A DNA stretch of 64,000 nt from the NCBI GenBank assembly GCA_037178625.1, contig CM074128.1, forward strand, positions 2,914,001 to 2,978,000, in the 5' to 3' direction. The position numbers and the translations under genes were made by a program. The notes beneath the pieces were generated by a model. The model saw only the letters and a program-made list of their open reading frames with translations. It was not told the origin of the DNA and made no database searches. Source of the DNA: Skeletonema tropicum. Taxonomy: Eukaryota; Bacillariophyta; Thalassiosirophyceae; Thalassiosirales; Thalassiosiraceae. This document shows positions 52,480 to 63,030 of this stretch, piece after piece; the first letter of the stretch is position 1, and each line of letters starts with the position of its first letter.

Positions 52480-53559
52480 ATGGCGACAGCAATGACAACG
52501 ACACCACTGTGCAAGCACCGCAGTTTCAGCATACCCGAAGCAATTCTATACTGCCTCACTCTTGCTCTGGTCTTCGTGATTTCCCTCTACGCATTTGTCC
52601 CCTCCAGCGTGAGACAACTGCGGCGTGATCATGTAACTCACATGAAATGGCGATCCGGCGTCGTTGTGGCTGTTGCATCCGTGGGCATTGCAATTTATCC
52701 ATGGCTATTCTGCGATCAAGAGATGCACGGAGATAGAAACTCATGGTATCGATATGTTGGGGTTAGTGTGTCACTGAATGATACAAAGCTACTTCAGGTA
52801 TTGACAGCAGTTCTTCATACCGCCGTGCTCTATCTTGGATCGTTTGCTGTTTGCTGGTTTCGCTTTTATCACTACGCACGGATTTTACAAATGCAGGAAA
52901 AGCATCTGCATTCATCAAATATCAAACTTCCTCTGTTACCGAAGCCACAATACATATTCAAATCCGTGAATAAACGATGGATACAATCAACAAAAGAATC
53001 GCTGCAATCATTTCTGAAAGATAAAACTTACCGATGGACCATTCTTCGCAACCTATTTATTGCGCCGATATCCGAAGAAGTGATATTTCGTGCATGCATA
53101 ATAGCTCCACTACTGTCGAGTCACAAAAATGACGATGGTCAATTATTATCACCCACACAAATCTGTTGGATTGCTCCTCTCTTCTTTGGAGTCGCTCATC
53201 TGCATCATTTCTATGAGCAGTATCGCCAGCTGCCACAGCTGCAAAGAACAAAACAAGCGATGATGCAATTGATAGTGGGATTATTGTTCCAATTTACATA
53301 CACAACCTTGTTTGGGGCATATGCATCTCATCTGTTTTTAAGAACAGGATCCTTGCTTTCAGTTATTTCAGTGCATATTTTCTGTAATTATATGGGCTTG
53401 CCCGATGTAAGCTTTGCATCGCATACGTCTGGATTGTATTGCTATCGATGGTTGCTGTGGTGTGCTTACTTCACTGGTATTCTTCTTTTCATCAAGGGGT
53501 TTGATTCTTCTTGGCTGTTTCCAGAAGAGAGTGTGCTACCGTCATTATTAGTGGCGTAG
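52480..53559 (+). CDS. CAAX prenyl protease 2 (RCE1-like, CPBP family)
   Basis: This ER membrane protease removes the last three residues of prenylated CAAX proteins such as small GTPases. The start is ATG 52480 in ACCATGG context; the frame is open to 52429, but without an ATG. 359 aa, single exon. Membrane helices are visible near the N-terminus (ILYCLTLALVFVISLYAF) and throughout. The catalytic block is RNLFIAPISEEVIFRACII, with the paired Glu and the Arg of the EExxxR motif. FFGVAHLHHFYEQ follows with the first catalytic His, then LFQFTYTTLFGAYASHLFLRTG, a highly specific RCE1 signature, and VHIFCNYMGLPD with the second His and Asn. All expected catalytic residues are present. No intron. 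Confidence 0.95.
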   Translation: MATAMTTTPLCKHRSFSIPEAILYCLTLALVFVISLYAFVPSSVRQLRRDHVTHMKWRSGVVVAVASVGIAIYPWLFCDQEMHGDRNSWYRYVGVSVSLNDTKLLQVLTAVLHTAVLYLGSFAVCWFRFYHYARILQMQEKHLHSSNIKLPLLPKPQYIFKSVNKRWIQSTKESLQSFLKDKTYRWTILRNLFIAPISEEVIFRACIIAPLLSSHKNDDGQLLSPTQICWIAPLFFGVAHLHHFYEQYRQLPQLQRTKQAMMQLIVGLLFQFTYTTLFGAYASHLFLRTGSLLSVISVHIFCNYMGLPDVSFASHTSGLYCYRWLLWCAYFTGILLFIKGFDSSWLFPEESVLPSLLVA

Positions 53560-54078
53560 TCTGAAATTAAATGTATAAACAAAAGGGAAGGCAATAAACA
53601 AGATACCAGTTTCAAATATTCACTAAGTTGGGAACTCCAAGAGACGCATTGTTCTCATTGGTAATGGTAACCACTGTCTTCGTAAGAATATCTGCCTCTC
53701 TCTAGAGAGGGTTCAACCTTACAGACGATAGAGCTACAAAAGTCAAGCACTCTCAACCAAAGCGCCCGCCCATATTATATCAATAACTCTCTCCCTACCT
53801 TAAGTATGGGAGATAGGAAGACGAAACACCATGTCTTGCTGAGAAGAAGTACTCGCTCAGTAGAAGTACTCTAGCTGGATACTGGATATGTATGAGCGTA
53901 CAGTTCCTACGTAGAATCCTACGTGAAATAATTGGCGCGGCGGCTGAATATTCGGCTCGTCATTTTCAACACCCAACACCAACACCGCAGTAAAATAGCA
54001 ACAAGCAAGAACCAAATAAACCGCTAGGCGGCAGGTCCACAGCAGCACCGCAAGCACCGACAATACAGCAACAGTACT

Positions 54079-57000
54079 ATGAACTTCAGCAGGCAGCCTC
54101 TATTCAAGGAGGAGGATGGGAAGCGGAGGAGGGTGACTGCGTCGCCCTTTCAAAGGAAAAAAAGGAAAGAGCTCGGAGACTCCTCCTCATCGGAGGATGA
54201 CATCACCGCCAATGATGAAACGGGATCGCTCAACGAGCGACGTGATGCCAAGCCAGCAGCAGCCAGAGCAACTGCTGTGGCGTGTTACGATTTATGTTCG
54301 TCCTCTTCTGATGATGAAGAAAATAAATATAATGGCATCACCATCAGGAAGAAAAAGCCAAGCACCGGTGCAAAACAACCACGAACAACAGGACAGTGGC
54401 TCACTTCTCTCAACTCTAGACGGGATTATGATGACGACGATTCTTCTTCGTCATCTGATGAAGATGTTGACGACGTTGGCGACACTAAAACTTCCATGGG
54501 GCTTCGGGAATGGCTAACATCATCCACATCACAAACAAAGCTTGATCACCTAACCAAGATTGAATCTTCTGCTGACAAAGCACTACAACTTCTGCTGTGG
54601 GAGATTGGATTTGGCTACAACGTGCTTGAACATCAATTTGAGGCTATCCGCTTCGTTGCCGGTGTGGTCAGATCCTTCCCACTTGCAGCTCATCAGAGTG
54701 ATAATAACAGTAGTGATGATTCTGACAGTGATGACTGCAGCGCCGAAGGTTATCACAGTGAAACCAATGAGATGTTAGCGCTAGATTTATCTGGCGAGAT
54801 GAAACGATCAAACGCCCTCAAACAACCTACAAACTTGACGAAAACACGAGGATGCCTCCTTGCAGACGAAATGGGTCTAGGCAAGACAATTGAAGCATTA
54901 GGCGGTGCTGTCCTTCGAAATCATTTGAATACTGCAAAAGGAAAAGCAAAGACAAAGAGACCAACTCTCATTATCGTGCCTCAAGATGGAATACAGCAGC
55001 AATGGTATCAACCACAAGCAGAAGCAGCAGCAGGTACTACTACTCCCAACCGCGTATGAGACTCTCCGCAGATCAGGAGTTGAGCCAGCCAGGATTTTTG
55101 TCATGGGAGAGGCAAAGAAAGATACAAAAGCGAGAGGCGGCAAAACGTACAAGAGCAGCTCCACACAAGAGGGAGTGTTTCTCCTTTGCACTCGCTACAA
55201 GGTCCAAAGCGAGTTGAAGAAGTTATTTGAACAGACTGCAAATCTCAAGTCTGCAATCAACAGCTCAATCCTGTTTCAGCATATCCCGCCACCTCTCATC
55301 AAGAAGCTTCAAAACCAATATCTTGCAGAGAAGGGAAAGGCCAACAACAAGTATATTCGTCGACGAGAAAGAAGACAAGATTGCATCACAAGATTGATCA
55401 GGAGCAGTTTCAATGATGACAAAGCAAGCTTCAAAATTGCGTTCAATTCTGTCATTATAGATGAATGTCACTTTCTGAAGAATGTACTCGCCTACTGGGG
55501 CATTGGTGCCGCACTCCTAGGAGGGCAGGCCAAGCGCACAATTTTACTATCTGGTACGCCATACAACAATGGACCGTCCGATATGAGTGCGCTAATGACT
55601 TTTATAGATCCGAGAAATGAAGCTGCTCAGCTGAACTGGTGGGAGAAGGCGGTAGGAAAGGGAAGGAAAAGGGATGTCGTCGACGCTGTGAGCCATTGGC
55701 GCAGCTGCTTCATGCTAAGGAGGGAAAAGACCATCCTAAAGGGACTGCCCAAAAGGGAAAGAAAATGTGTCAACATTCCAGTGTTTCCAGCAGAACTATT
55801 CATTTACGAAAACTATGAATTTGCATTTCTTTCAGCTTTGAATAAGCTTCAAGAGGCCATGGATGATGGCAGTCCAGAATCTATTCGTAGGCAAAAGGAG
55901 CTTTGTGAGATCATGATGGCTTGCATGTCGCTTATGCGAATGGCCCTCCTCCATTCGGTCATTCCTGGGGGACGAGAGATCACAATCCAGTTCAGTCGGT
56001 CTCGCCAACATTTGTTGAAAGGCGAAGAGGACAAGGAAAAATGCGTCCTTTGTAGCGGGCGCAGTTACCCTACTCAAAGGGCAGAGCTATTTGCAGCCAG
56101 GAGGGCAGCTGAGGAGAATGGTGATGAATTCATCGTAGAAGATGACTACCTGAATTTTGATGGAGCAGATGCACATGTTAGAACAGAAATGGATCTCGAC
56201 GATGACGAATTAGATGACGAAGACATGCTGATTGGCAGCAATTCACGCGAAAAGAAGGAAAAGGGCAAACTCGTTGAACTGGACCACGATTTATGTCGGG
56301 CAGCTGGAAGTGATTGTCGTCATTTTGCACATGAGAAGTGTCTAGCAGCTTTTCTTGAGAATGTTTGCAGCGAATGTCCACGTTGCTACGATCTAAGTTC
56401 TCGAATTCACATTTCAAACAAAGAAGGCGTCGGCAAAGTCGATCATCGTGTGTATTGCAGCAACACGGAGACATCTATCATAGGTATACATGGTTTCACC
56501 GCGTCTACCAAGATTGTGAAAGCTATTGAATGGTTCCAGACAACTGTCCCTGATGACGAAAAAGCCATCATTCTATCTTTTTTCAAGGGTTCCCTTGATT
56601 TAGTTGAAGCCATTCTCACTGACGAACTTGGCATCGATTGTGCACGATATGACGGAGACGTTGGAAAGGAAACTCGAGCAAAAGACTTGAAGAGGTTTCA
56701 GACTAGCAGCACCTGTCGTGTCTTGCTTGCGTCAGTTCAAAGCGGAGGAACAGGCTTGAATATTACTCAAGCAAATCATGTTTGTTTTCTCGATCGATGG
56801 TTCAACCCACAAGTGCATGATCAAGCCGAATCAAGGGTGCATCGAATTGGACAGACGAAGGACACGAAGATTTCCTACTTGGATGTTGCTTTGTCAGTTG
56901 ATTCTGTCATGAAGATTGTCAACGAATACAAAATGGACAATGCTAGCGTGCTTTTAGCAGACGGATCATCGCTTGGAGGTATGGCGACCGCCGTTGGATA

Positions 57001-58111
57001 TAAAGATTTATCGGGAGTCATCGGAAATAGCATGAAAGCAATCCGTGATATGAGAAGAAACGCTATTGCATCGAACGAACAAGGCTTGCCAATAGCGTTG
57101 CCATTTGACGCCGAGTCACTTTTTGATAAGTTGGAAGAAGCGATAAACTCGAAGCCAATGAAGGCCAAAAAAGAAGAAGAAAATGACGATGAGTCATCAG
57201 TTTCTTCGGGCGAGTCTAAAGCGGACGGGTACGAATCTGAAGACAGCGCAATGTCTGACAAGGATTTGAATGACTCTGCGAAGGACAAGAAGGCAGCGAT
57301 AAAGCCGGAGCAATGGGCTGAGAGCCAAGGATCGTCCTCATCCTCATCGAACGATTCATTTTTGAATTATGACGTACGTGCTTCAACTGTTGTGAAGCAG
57401 GAGACAAAACTAGCGATGTTGCCGGCCAGTCAGGAATCATTATCATCATATGATTCTATTTTGGATTATGATATCTTTTCAAGTGGAAAATCCAAACCTA
57501 AAGCAGCACTGGGTAGTGATGGGTTTGAAGAAACTCGTTTGGCAAAATTTACTGTTAATGAACTAGAACAGGAACAATTGGAGGCTGCAATTCATGCTAG
57601 TTTACAGGATGCTGTGGGTGAACAACCAAGTGACGACGACGACGATGATGATGATGATGATGATGGAGCATCAGTTTTGGAGGAAAATGATAGTGACATT
57701 ATTGGCAAATCTAGAGAGGAGGATACGCCAATCAAAAGTACTGCCCAAGACAAGGATGCCAACATCAATGACGATGACAAGGGAGAGGAATCCAAACTAT
57801 CCCCATTCGAAACAGAGATTTTGTCCATGATGGTCCCCGACGAACCCACAACATTCGGGCCCAACATTGCGAAAGTCCAACTCCGCATGCCCAATGGAAA
57901 GAAGCTTATTCGTAAATTTTGTGGCGATTCTCCTGTCAAGGTCATTTATGCGTTTGTTGCACAACTTGAGTCGAATATTGAGGATGCCAGGGCAGGGAGG
58001 CCATATGAGCTGAATGCCAAGTATCCACCTATGAATTTGATGCCGCTTGTGGAGGATAGTATTATGAGTTCCGGACTTTCGGGTGAGGCAATTACTTTTG
58101 TGTGGAAGTGA
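54079..58111 (+). CDS. SNF2-family ATPase with internal RING, UIM and C-terminal UBX-like domain; one frame break near 55000
   Basis: This looks like a nuclear DNA translocase of the RAD5/RAD16/SHPRH-like group. The N-terminus (54079-54600) is acidic and Ser-rich with KRRR and KKRK. Helicase motif I is CLLADEMGLGKTIEA, motif II VIIDECHFLKN and motif III LSGTPYNN. A RING-like Cys/His set sits between lobes (KCVLCSGR at 56038, then DCRHFAHEKC and CSECPRC to about 56385). Lobe 2 has AIILSFFKGSLDLVEAI, ASVQSGGTGLNIT and QAESRVHRIGQTK. After an acidic region comes a UIM (EQEQLEAAIHASLQDA, about 57564-57611) and a UBX-like fold (KVQLRMPNGKKLIRKF to the end). A 1-nt shift lies in the CAG-rich stretch 54990-55060; an 88-bp GT-AG intron (55010-55097) would also fix the frame but removes a conserved-looking GVEPARI. 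Confidence 0.88.
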
Positions 58112-58205
58112 GTGCCCGAAGAACTTGTCCAGGTTCCAGGTTTTAGCAGAAATGTTTGTTATCATATCTCATAAATTGTATAAGTTTATAATGATGTATG
58201 GTAGT

Positions 58206-60077
58206 TTATAGAAAATTGAAGTCGCATCCACTGTTTTGAATAGCCTCGGCAACCAACGGCACAATTGCATTATTTGTGTGAGTGTAATCGGCATTGAAGC
58301 AAGGGTTCAGAGCAAAACCTGTAGGGCTTGTTTGATCGGGATACTGAAGACTCTCTTCATAATCTAATAAGAACACGTTCGCCCATTTCGAATCTTGCAG
58401 CTCACTTCTCAACACTTTGTTCCACAAATACATTGTTTCACGCCTTTTGGCTCTGCCAACTGACTTGCCGTTTTTGACAGATCGGTAGGCGTGTGGTGCA
58501 ACTGGCATGATCAGAATTTGTAAATTGTAGTCACGAGCAATTTCTGATGCTGCACCTAGATATTTGAGGACTGTGTCTTCCACGGCTTCGTTGCAGCTAC
58601 GATAGTATCCTTTCAGAAGCGTCCCACCTATGCCCTCCCTGCAGTCGATCTCACCAGCACTGAGAATGATTGTTTGTTTTTGGTCATGAGTTGGCAATCG
58701 TCGAAGTAACGCATGAAAATTGTAATGTGTAAAAAACTTCGTAGTACTGCGCAGATGATATGCTTTTACTCCGGTTGCCGGGAACGGGGTAGCCGTTCGC
58801 AGTGTTTGTCGATCAGACTCATTGTCTTTGATACAGAGAGTTTGCCACGCCAAAGAAAGAACGTGCGAGTCCCCGACCACATAGATTGGAGGGTGAGGCA
58901 ACACTGATCGAGGCAAAGTGCACAAATTCTCGTTTGATCCACAATCATGAATCACTTTTTTGAAGTAATGAGAGACCGACTTTTCTTTCTCACCATCAAT
59001 TTGATGAAACGCCGTGTCCCAGACTGGAGTATGATGTATTATTTTTCCAACTCTATGCTTCTTTATCCTTTCGCCCAAGACCAATGCACGAATGAAAACG
59101 AAGTATGCATTGTGAGACTTGTATTCTTTCGCCATTCTCTTGCCCTCTTTCGAGTTCGGAGGCAATAATGCAGAAAGGTAAGGAATTGACATACACGATA
59201 GTCTGAGAACTGATCCGCCGAAGGGTGAAGAGAATAAGAGCTTGAGGAGTAAAAGTATGTTCACAGTTGGTAACTTCTGATACATGCTGGATGACCCATT
59301 TTGTTGATTGTCCCAGAACTGCAAAATGGGTTGTGCCATTGTCATCTTGTTTGTCAAGAAGTTGTGCATTTCCTGGACATGCATTTCTACTGAAGATTTC
59401 GACCGACTAATGAGTGCGAGCTGTCCCAAGATATCGTGTGCACTGATGCATGATTCTAATGCAGTGCCAGATGAAGTCCTTTCCAACTCTTCGAACGCAT
59501 TGAGAATCTTCTCTATGAGTGTGGATTCTGATGGAAATGCAATGAAACAAGGAGATGTGCCACACAATGCCATTCCACATCCGCAGCCACAACCTTTACT
59601 ACTATGCAACTTTTTGCTCTCTTCATCTGCTGCAATGCATGGGTTCAAGCTTCCTCGACATCTATAATACAAGAGAACAAGGATTCCAATCTCAGGAAAT
59701 CCTGCAATCTCGGCAATCTGGGCATAGTCTCCTACTGCCCTCCACTCATTCTCGTTCTCGCTCTCGTTGTACTTGTCACTATTATGATGCTGTTTCCGTA
59801 ACCAATTGCAAATTTTCCACGCCATACCAAAATGAAAGACAGACTGTCGAATTTGTCCACAGTCTCGCAGCGTTCGCCCTGCTAATTCATGTGCATCGAT
59901 CAGTTCGAGGGTGCTGTCTACATCGTCTGCTGACAGAGCCTCCGTTGAAGTAGCAATGCATCGGGTTTGGATGACATGATGTGCCTTTTCTAAATCAGTT
60001 GTGATTTCTTCAGCTACAGTCGCTCCCGCGTCATCCGCTCTCGCTCTCCTATCTAGACGATCTTCAGCATAATTCAT
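58206..60077 (-). CDS. Protein with helical N-terminus and SGNH-hydrolase-like C-terminal domain
   Basis: 623 aa from ATG 60077; single exon. The C-terminal third carries the SGNH blocks: IYVVGDSHVLSLAW (block I with the Ser of GDSH), IILSAGEIDCREG (block III-like), and CFNADYTHTNNAIVPLV (block V with D-x-x-H). Between them PVAPHAYRSV lies in a typical strand-loop. The N-terminal two thirds is alpha-helical (AHELAGRTLRDCGQIRQSVF resembles TPR repeats) with a Cys/Gly cluster GCGCGCGMALCG. SGNH enzymes act on esters of lipids or carbohydrates; substrate and location are unknown, and no signal peptide is seen. It converges on the SNF2 gene (94 bp between stops) and is head-to-head with the HN1-like gene. 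Confidence 0.65.
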   Translation of the reverse strand: MNYAEDRLDRRARADDAGATVAEEITTDLEKAHHVIQTRCIATSTEALSADDVDSTLELIDAHELAGRTLRDCGQIRQSVFHFGMAWKICNWLRKQHHNSDKYNESENENEWRAVGDYAQIAEIAGFPEIGILVLLYYRCRGSLNPCIAADEESKKLHSSKGCGCGCGMALCGTSPCFIAFPSESTLIEKILNAFEELERTSSGTALESCISAHDILGQLALISRSKSSVEMHVQEMHNFLTNKMTMAQPILQFWDNQQNGSSSMYQKLPTVNILLLLKLLFSSPFGGSVLRLSCMSIPYLSALLPPNSKEGKRMAKEYKSHNAYFVFIRALVLGERIKKHRVGKIIHHTPVWDTAFHQIDGEKEKSVSHYFKKVIHDCGSNENLCTLPRSVLPHPPIYVVGDSHVLSLAWQTLCIKDNESDRQTLRTATPFPATGVKAYHLRSTTKFFTHYNFHALLRRLPTHDQKQTIILSAGEIDCREGIGGTLLKGYYRSCNEAVEDTVLKYLGAASEIARDYNLQILIMPVAPHAYRSVKNGKSVGRAKRRETMYLWNKVLRSELQDSKWANVFLLDYEESLQYPDQTSPTGFALNPCFNADYTHTNNAIVPLVAEAIQNSGCDFNFL

Positions 60078-60326
60078 TGCTATGACACCAGCCAACACAC
60101 TCCCCCTTACGCTACTAACTGCAGTCTACTCCATTGCTTGCTTGCTGTGGTACTTAGTGCATGCCGGCCGTGTGCCGAATATATGAGGGGAGTAGCCGCG
60201 GCGCGCCAAAAATCATCTCCCCTTGATTGAGACGAAATCGAAAATCATCTTTCCTCTTCTGTCCGTGTCTCCTCATTCTTTTCACTACTCTTGTATCGTA
60301 GAACCGTTTTGCTCTGCCTGCTCATC

Positions 60327-60647
60327 ATGTCATTGTCATCAGCAATGAACAACAACGAAAACATTTTCGTCAATGGGAAGCGGACGTCATCTCGCGTCAC
60401 GGAAGAGCCAGGAGGAAAGTCAAGCGTGCAATTGAGCTGGGGGGAGTCACCTGAACCAAAACAAAAGAAGGAAAAATTCACGAACGATTCCAATAATTTC
60501 AACCCTAACTTTGCACGCAGAGTGACAGTCTCAAGCAACGCTTACGCGAACGGACATTCTCAGAACACTGGGAACGTGTTGACTGACCGTCCCACTTCCA
60601 AAGTTACGCAACCCCCAGGCGGTCGTTCCTCTATTACCTTTGGGTGA
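60327..60647 (+). CDS. HN1/Jupiter-family-like small protein
   Basis: 106 aa from ATG 60327 (CATCATGTC); the frame is open to 60291, but without an ATG. It has two copies of the family-type motif, SSRVTEEPGGKSSVQLSWG and SKVTQPPGGRSSITFG, near each end, separated by a Lys/Asn-rich linker. The pattern S-x-x-V-x-x-P-P-G-G-x-S-S is the hallmark of HN1/Jupiter microtubule-associated proteins. Disordered overall, with no membrane or signal segment. Role in cytoskeleton regulation is by analogy only. It converges on the PP2A gene with 118 bp between ends. Confidence 0.65.
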   Translation: MSLSSAMNNNENIFVNGKRTSSRVTEEPGGKSSVQLSWGESPEPKQKKEKFTNDSNNFNPNFARRVTVSSNAYANGHSQNTGNVLTDRPTSKVTQPPGGRSSITFG

Positions 60648-60765
60648 AGTCTGTGTTGGTTGAGTAAGTATTCGATTCGATTGATCAAGACGAGAAAGAG
60701 AGCAGATTGAATCCTCCAGAAGCGAACGATGACAAAAAATCGGTGCACATGGGTTCGTACTATAA

Positions 60766-62727
60766 CTAAAATGGGGCCTCACTGGACCCGCTTAATCCTA
60801 AAGCATTGTACTCGTCTCCGTCTTCTTCCTCTTCATCCATTGTCACCCAATCGACCTCCATCGCTTCCTCTTCCCGTTGCTCTTCCTCCATTGCTAATCG
60901 ATTATAATCAATACAAGCGAAACGATCCCAATCGGTATCAAATTCATCCTCCCTCTTTTGACGTTCTAGGAACGGATCGCGTTGCTCAAACATCACATAC
61001 TTGTTTACGTTGAACAAGGCATCAAACAGCGCCCCAGCCACCTGAGAGCAGTGATCTTGCAAGAAATCTTCTACCACTAGGTAATCCGAGTTTGCCGGCT
61101 TGATCATATCCATCATTTGACAAAGCATGTCTTCGAAGGGGACGACTTCATGGCCCATACATTGCATTCTATGCAGTTGAACTGCGTAGAAGGAGCGCAT
61201 TTCCATATTATTCAGCTTATCATCGCCGTCAACGTCAACGCAAGAGAACCAGTATCGAGCAGAATATTCATTGGCCTTGTCCTCTTCACTAAGCATGAAG
61301 AAAATGAAGTCTTCATACGTTAAATAATCCCTCGATGGCTTTACAACGTTGCCGTTCTCATCAACAGACTCGAACGGTCGTGGAGCCGCATCAAAGATTC
61401 GATCTACAATCATGTGACTTAGACTGTGTTCCCCATACTTCAACAAGTCTTCACGTGTAATTTTATAATCCCGGTCATGATCCAGCTCCCAAAATCGACA
61501 GTACAGCACATAGAAATGTTCGTAGCTAAAGTACTTGGTCACCTTGTTGATATCTTCCTCTTCATCCACTTGTTGAAACACCGATAGCAAGTCTGATTTG
61601 CGCACCTGCCGCACGGTAATCCGTCCCGAATGACACAAGTTCACCGAATAGAAAATACGTGTAATGACAGTCACAGCATACTTGTCTTGAAATTCGGCAT
61701 GATCCGATAAGAACTCGAGTCCGGGATGATCACTCAATAATTCTTTAATGTACGGGAAGAAATCGTCACGTGTGATGTACTCTTGTGTGGTTTGTTTGAT
61801 AAGCCGAAAGAATCGTTCATCTTTATCATAGGGTGCCATTTCAGTATCCCAAAAGTAATGAAACATACCAAATGTGACCATAGGCAGCGGGGGCAACTTG
61901 ATTTGTTGACTGGTAATGTGCTGCTCCCATAAAAGAAGGATGCGATCATACAATGGCTTGTGAAAGAATGTGGGAAAGTTGCATAATTCTTTTGTGATAC
62001 GATCAAACCGTTCCATGGGCACAAGGCGCATATCCTCTTTCTCGTTGTGATACGTGGATTCATTTCGTTCGTATTGATAGAGAATCGCTTGTAAATTTGG
62101 TGGCAGACCCTCCACACTGTCCAAGGCGCTGGGGAAGACACCCAATTCTTGGAATAATTCACGTGCCCTGATTGCTATACATGGTTGTTGTTGTTGTTGT
62201 TGCGGCTGTTGTGATTGCTGCCCCGTTGCAGCGGATGCACCTCCATCAGTGGCAATTGTGTCATATTCATGTGCACTAACTTTTGAAATCTCATCCCCCT
62301 CACCGCTACCGCCACCGGTGACACCACCTCCCTCGCGATTTGCCATGTAAATTCCATCCCAAGTCTGATCTTCCGCAAAGGAACTATTAATCCTACGTTT
62401 GGGAGGCGACGGCGGTGGATTTTGCGGATTGTCCCCATGTTGTGGCGCATGTTCGACGACGACACCCTTTGGTCGGAAAAATGGAGGAATTTCTGGCCGT
62501 TTCTTAATCTGCTGTTGCTGCTGTTTGATCACCAATAATTTCGGACTTAGCGGAGGCCTTCCATCGACGGTAGTAAGGGCATCCCTCCCATCGTTAGAGG
62601 TATTCGCATTGGTGGTAGACTCGGCTTTTAGGTTTTCAATTACGCGCATCACGCTCTCGTAAACTGCGTCGCTGCCCAACCAGTTGGTGAGCAGCTCGTC
62701 CATCTTTATGGATGCACTGGCCACCAT
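60766..62727 (-). CDS. PP2A regulatory subunit B'' (EF-hand type, TON2/PR72-like)
   Basis: This subunit directs protein phosphatase 2A; plant TON2/FASS homologues act in cytoskeletal arrays. Single exon, 653 aa, ATG 62727. N-terminus: KMDELLTNWLGSD, a poly-Gln stretch, then IPPFFRPKG, the B'' hallmark segment. Core: LPPNLQAILYQYERNE, then NFPTFFHKPLYDRI, and LPMVTFGMFHYFWDTEMAPYD. Two EF-hands are seen, LDHDRDYKITREDL and VDVDGDDKLNNMEM, both with good calcium-binding loops. FEQRDPFLERQKREDEFDTD and DWDRFACIDYNRLAMEEEQ mark the conserved C-terminus. The final segment is acidic (EEEEDGDEYN). It is head-to-head with the helicase gene (303 bp between ATGs). Confidence 0.96.
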   Translation of the reverse strand: MVASASIKMDELLTNWLGSDAVYESVMRVIENLKAESTTNANTSNDGRDALTTVDGRPPLSPKLLVIKQQQQQIKKRPEIPPFFRPKGVVVEHAPQHGDNPQNPPPSPPKRRINSSFAEDQTWDGIYMANREGGGVTGGGSGEGDEISKVSAHEYDTIATDGGASAATGQQSQQPQQQQQQPCIAIRARELFQELGVFPSALDSVEGLPPNLQAILYQYERNESTYHNEKEDMRLVPMERFDRITKELCNFPTFFHKPLYDRILLLWEQHITSQQIKLPPLPMVTFGMFHYFWDTEMAPYDKDERFFRLIKQTTQEYITRDDFFPYIKELLSDHPGLEFLSDHAEFQDKYAVTVITRIFYSVNLCHSGRITVRQVRKSDLLSVFQQVDEEEDINKVTKYFSYEHFYVLYCRFWELDHDRDYKITREDLLKYGEHSLSHMIVDRIFDAAPRPFESVDENGNVVKPSRDYLTYEDFIFFMLSEEDKANEYSARYWFSCVDVDGDDKLNNMEMRSFYAVQLHRMQCMGHEVVPFEDMLCQMMDMIKPANSDYLVVEDFLQDHCSQVAGALFDALFNVNKYVMFEQRDPFLERQKREDEFDTDWDRFACIDYNRLAMEEEQREEEAMEVDWVTMDEEEEDGDEYNALGLSGSSEAPF

Positions 62728-63030
62728 CTTTTCTGTCTATTTGTACTGCTGTTGCGTTGCTACTGCACCCACATCCAAGTACCGTTGCTGACATGAGATT
62801 TTGATTTTGAGGAGTTGGCTTCGAGATTTGAGAGATGGTATGGAAGGGTTTCTCAATTGGAGGAAAAGAGGGGTCATTTTCAGATGGGCATCTCCAATTT
62901 CCTACCTCTCCGCCACCATTCATCTCGCTTTCAACTCAGACAAGAACATAAGTATTGGCCTCGAAGCCGACAACATCATAGTATAATAGTACTACCATCA
63001 ATCCTTCGGAATAGACAAGCATCAGCAACA

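Noticed and set aside
57592..57945. Minus-strand Ser-rich ORF of 117 aa
   Set aside because: Mirror of the Asp/Glu-rich UIM-UBX linker on the plus strand.
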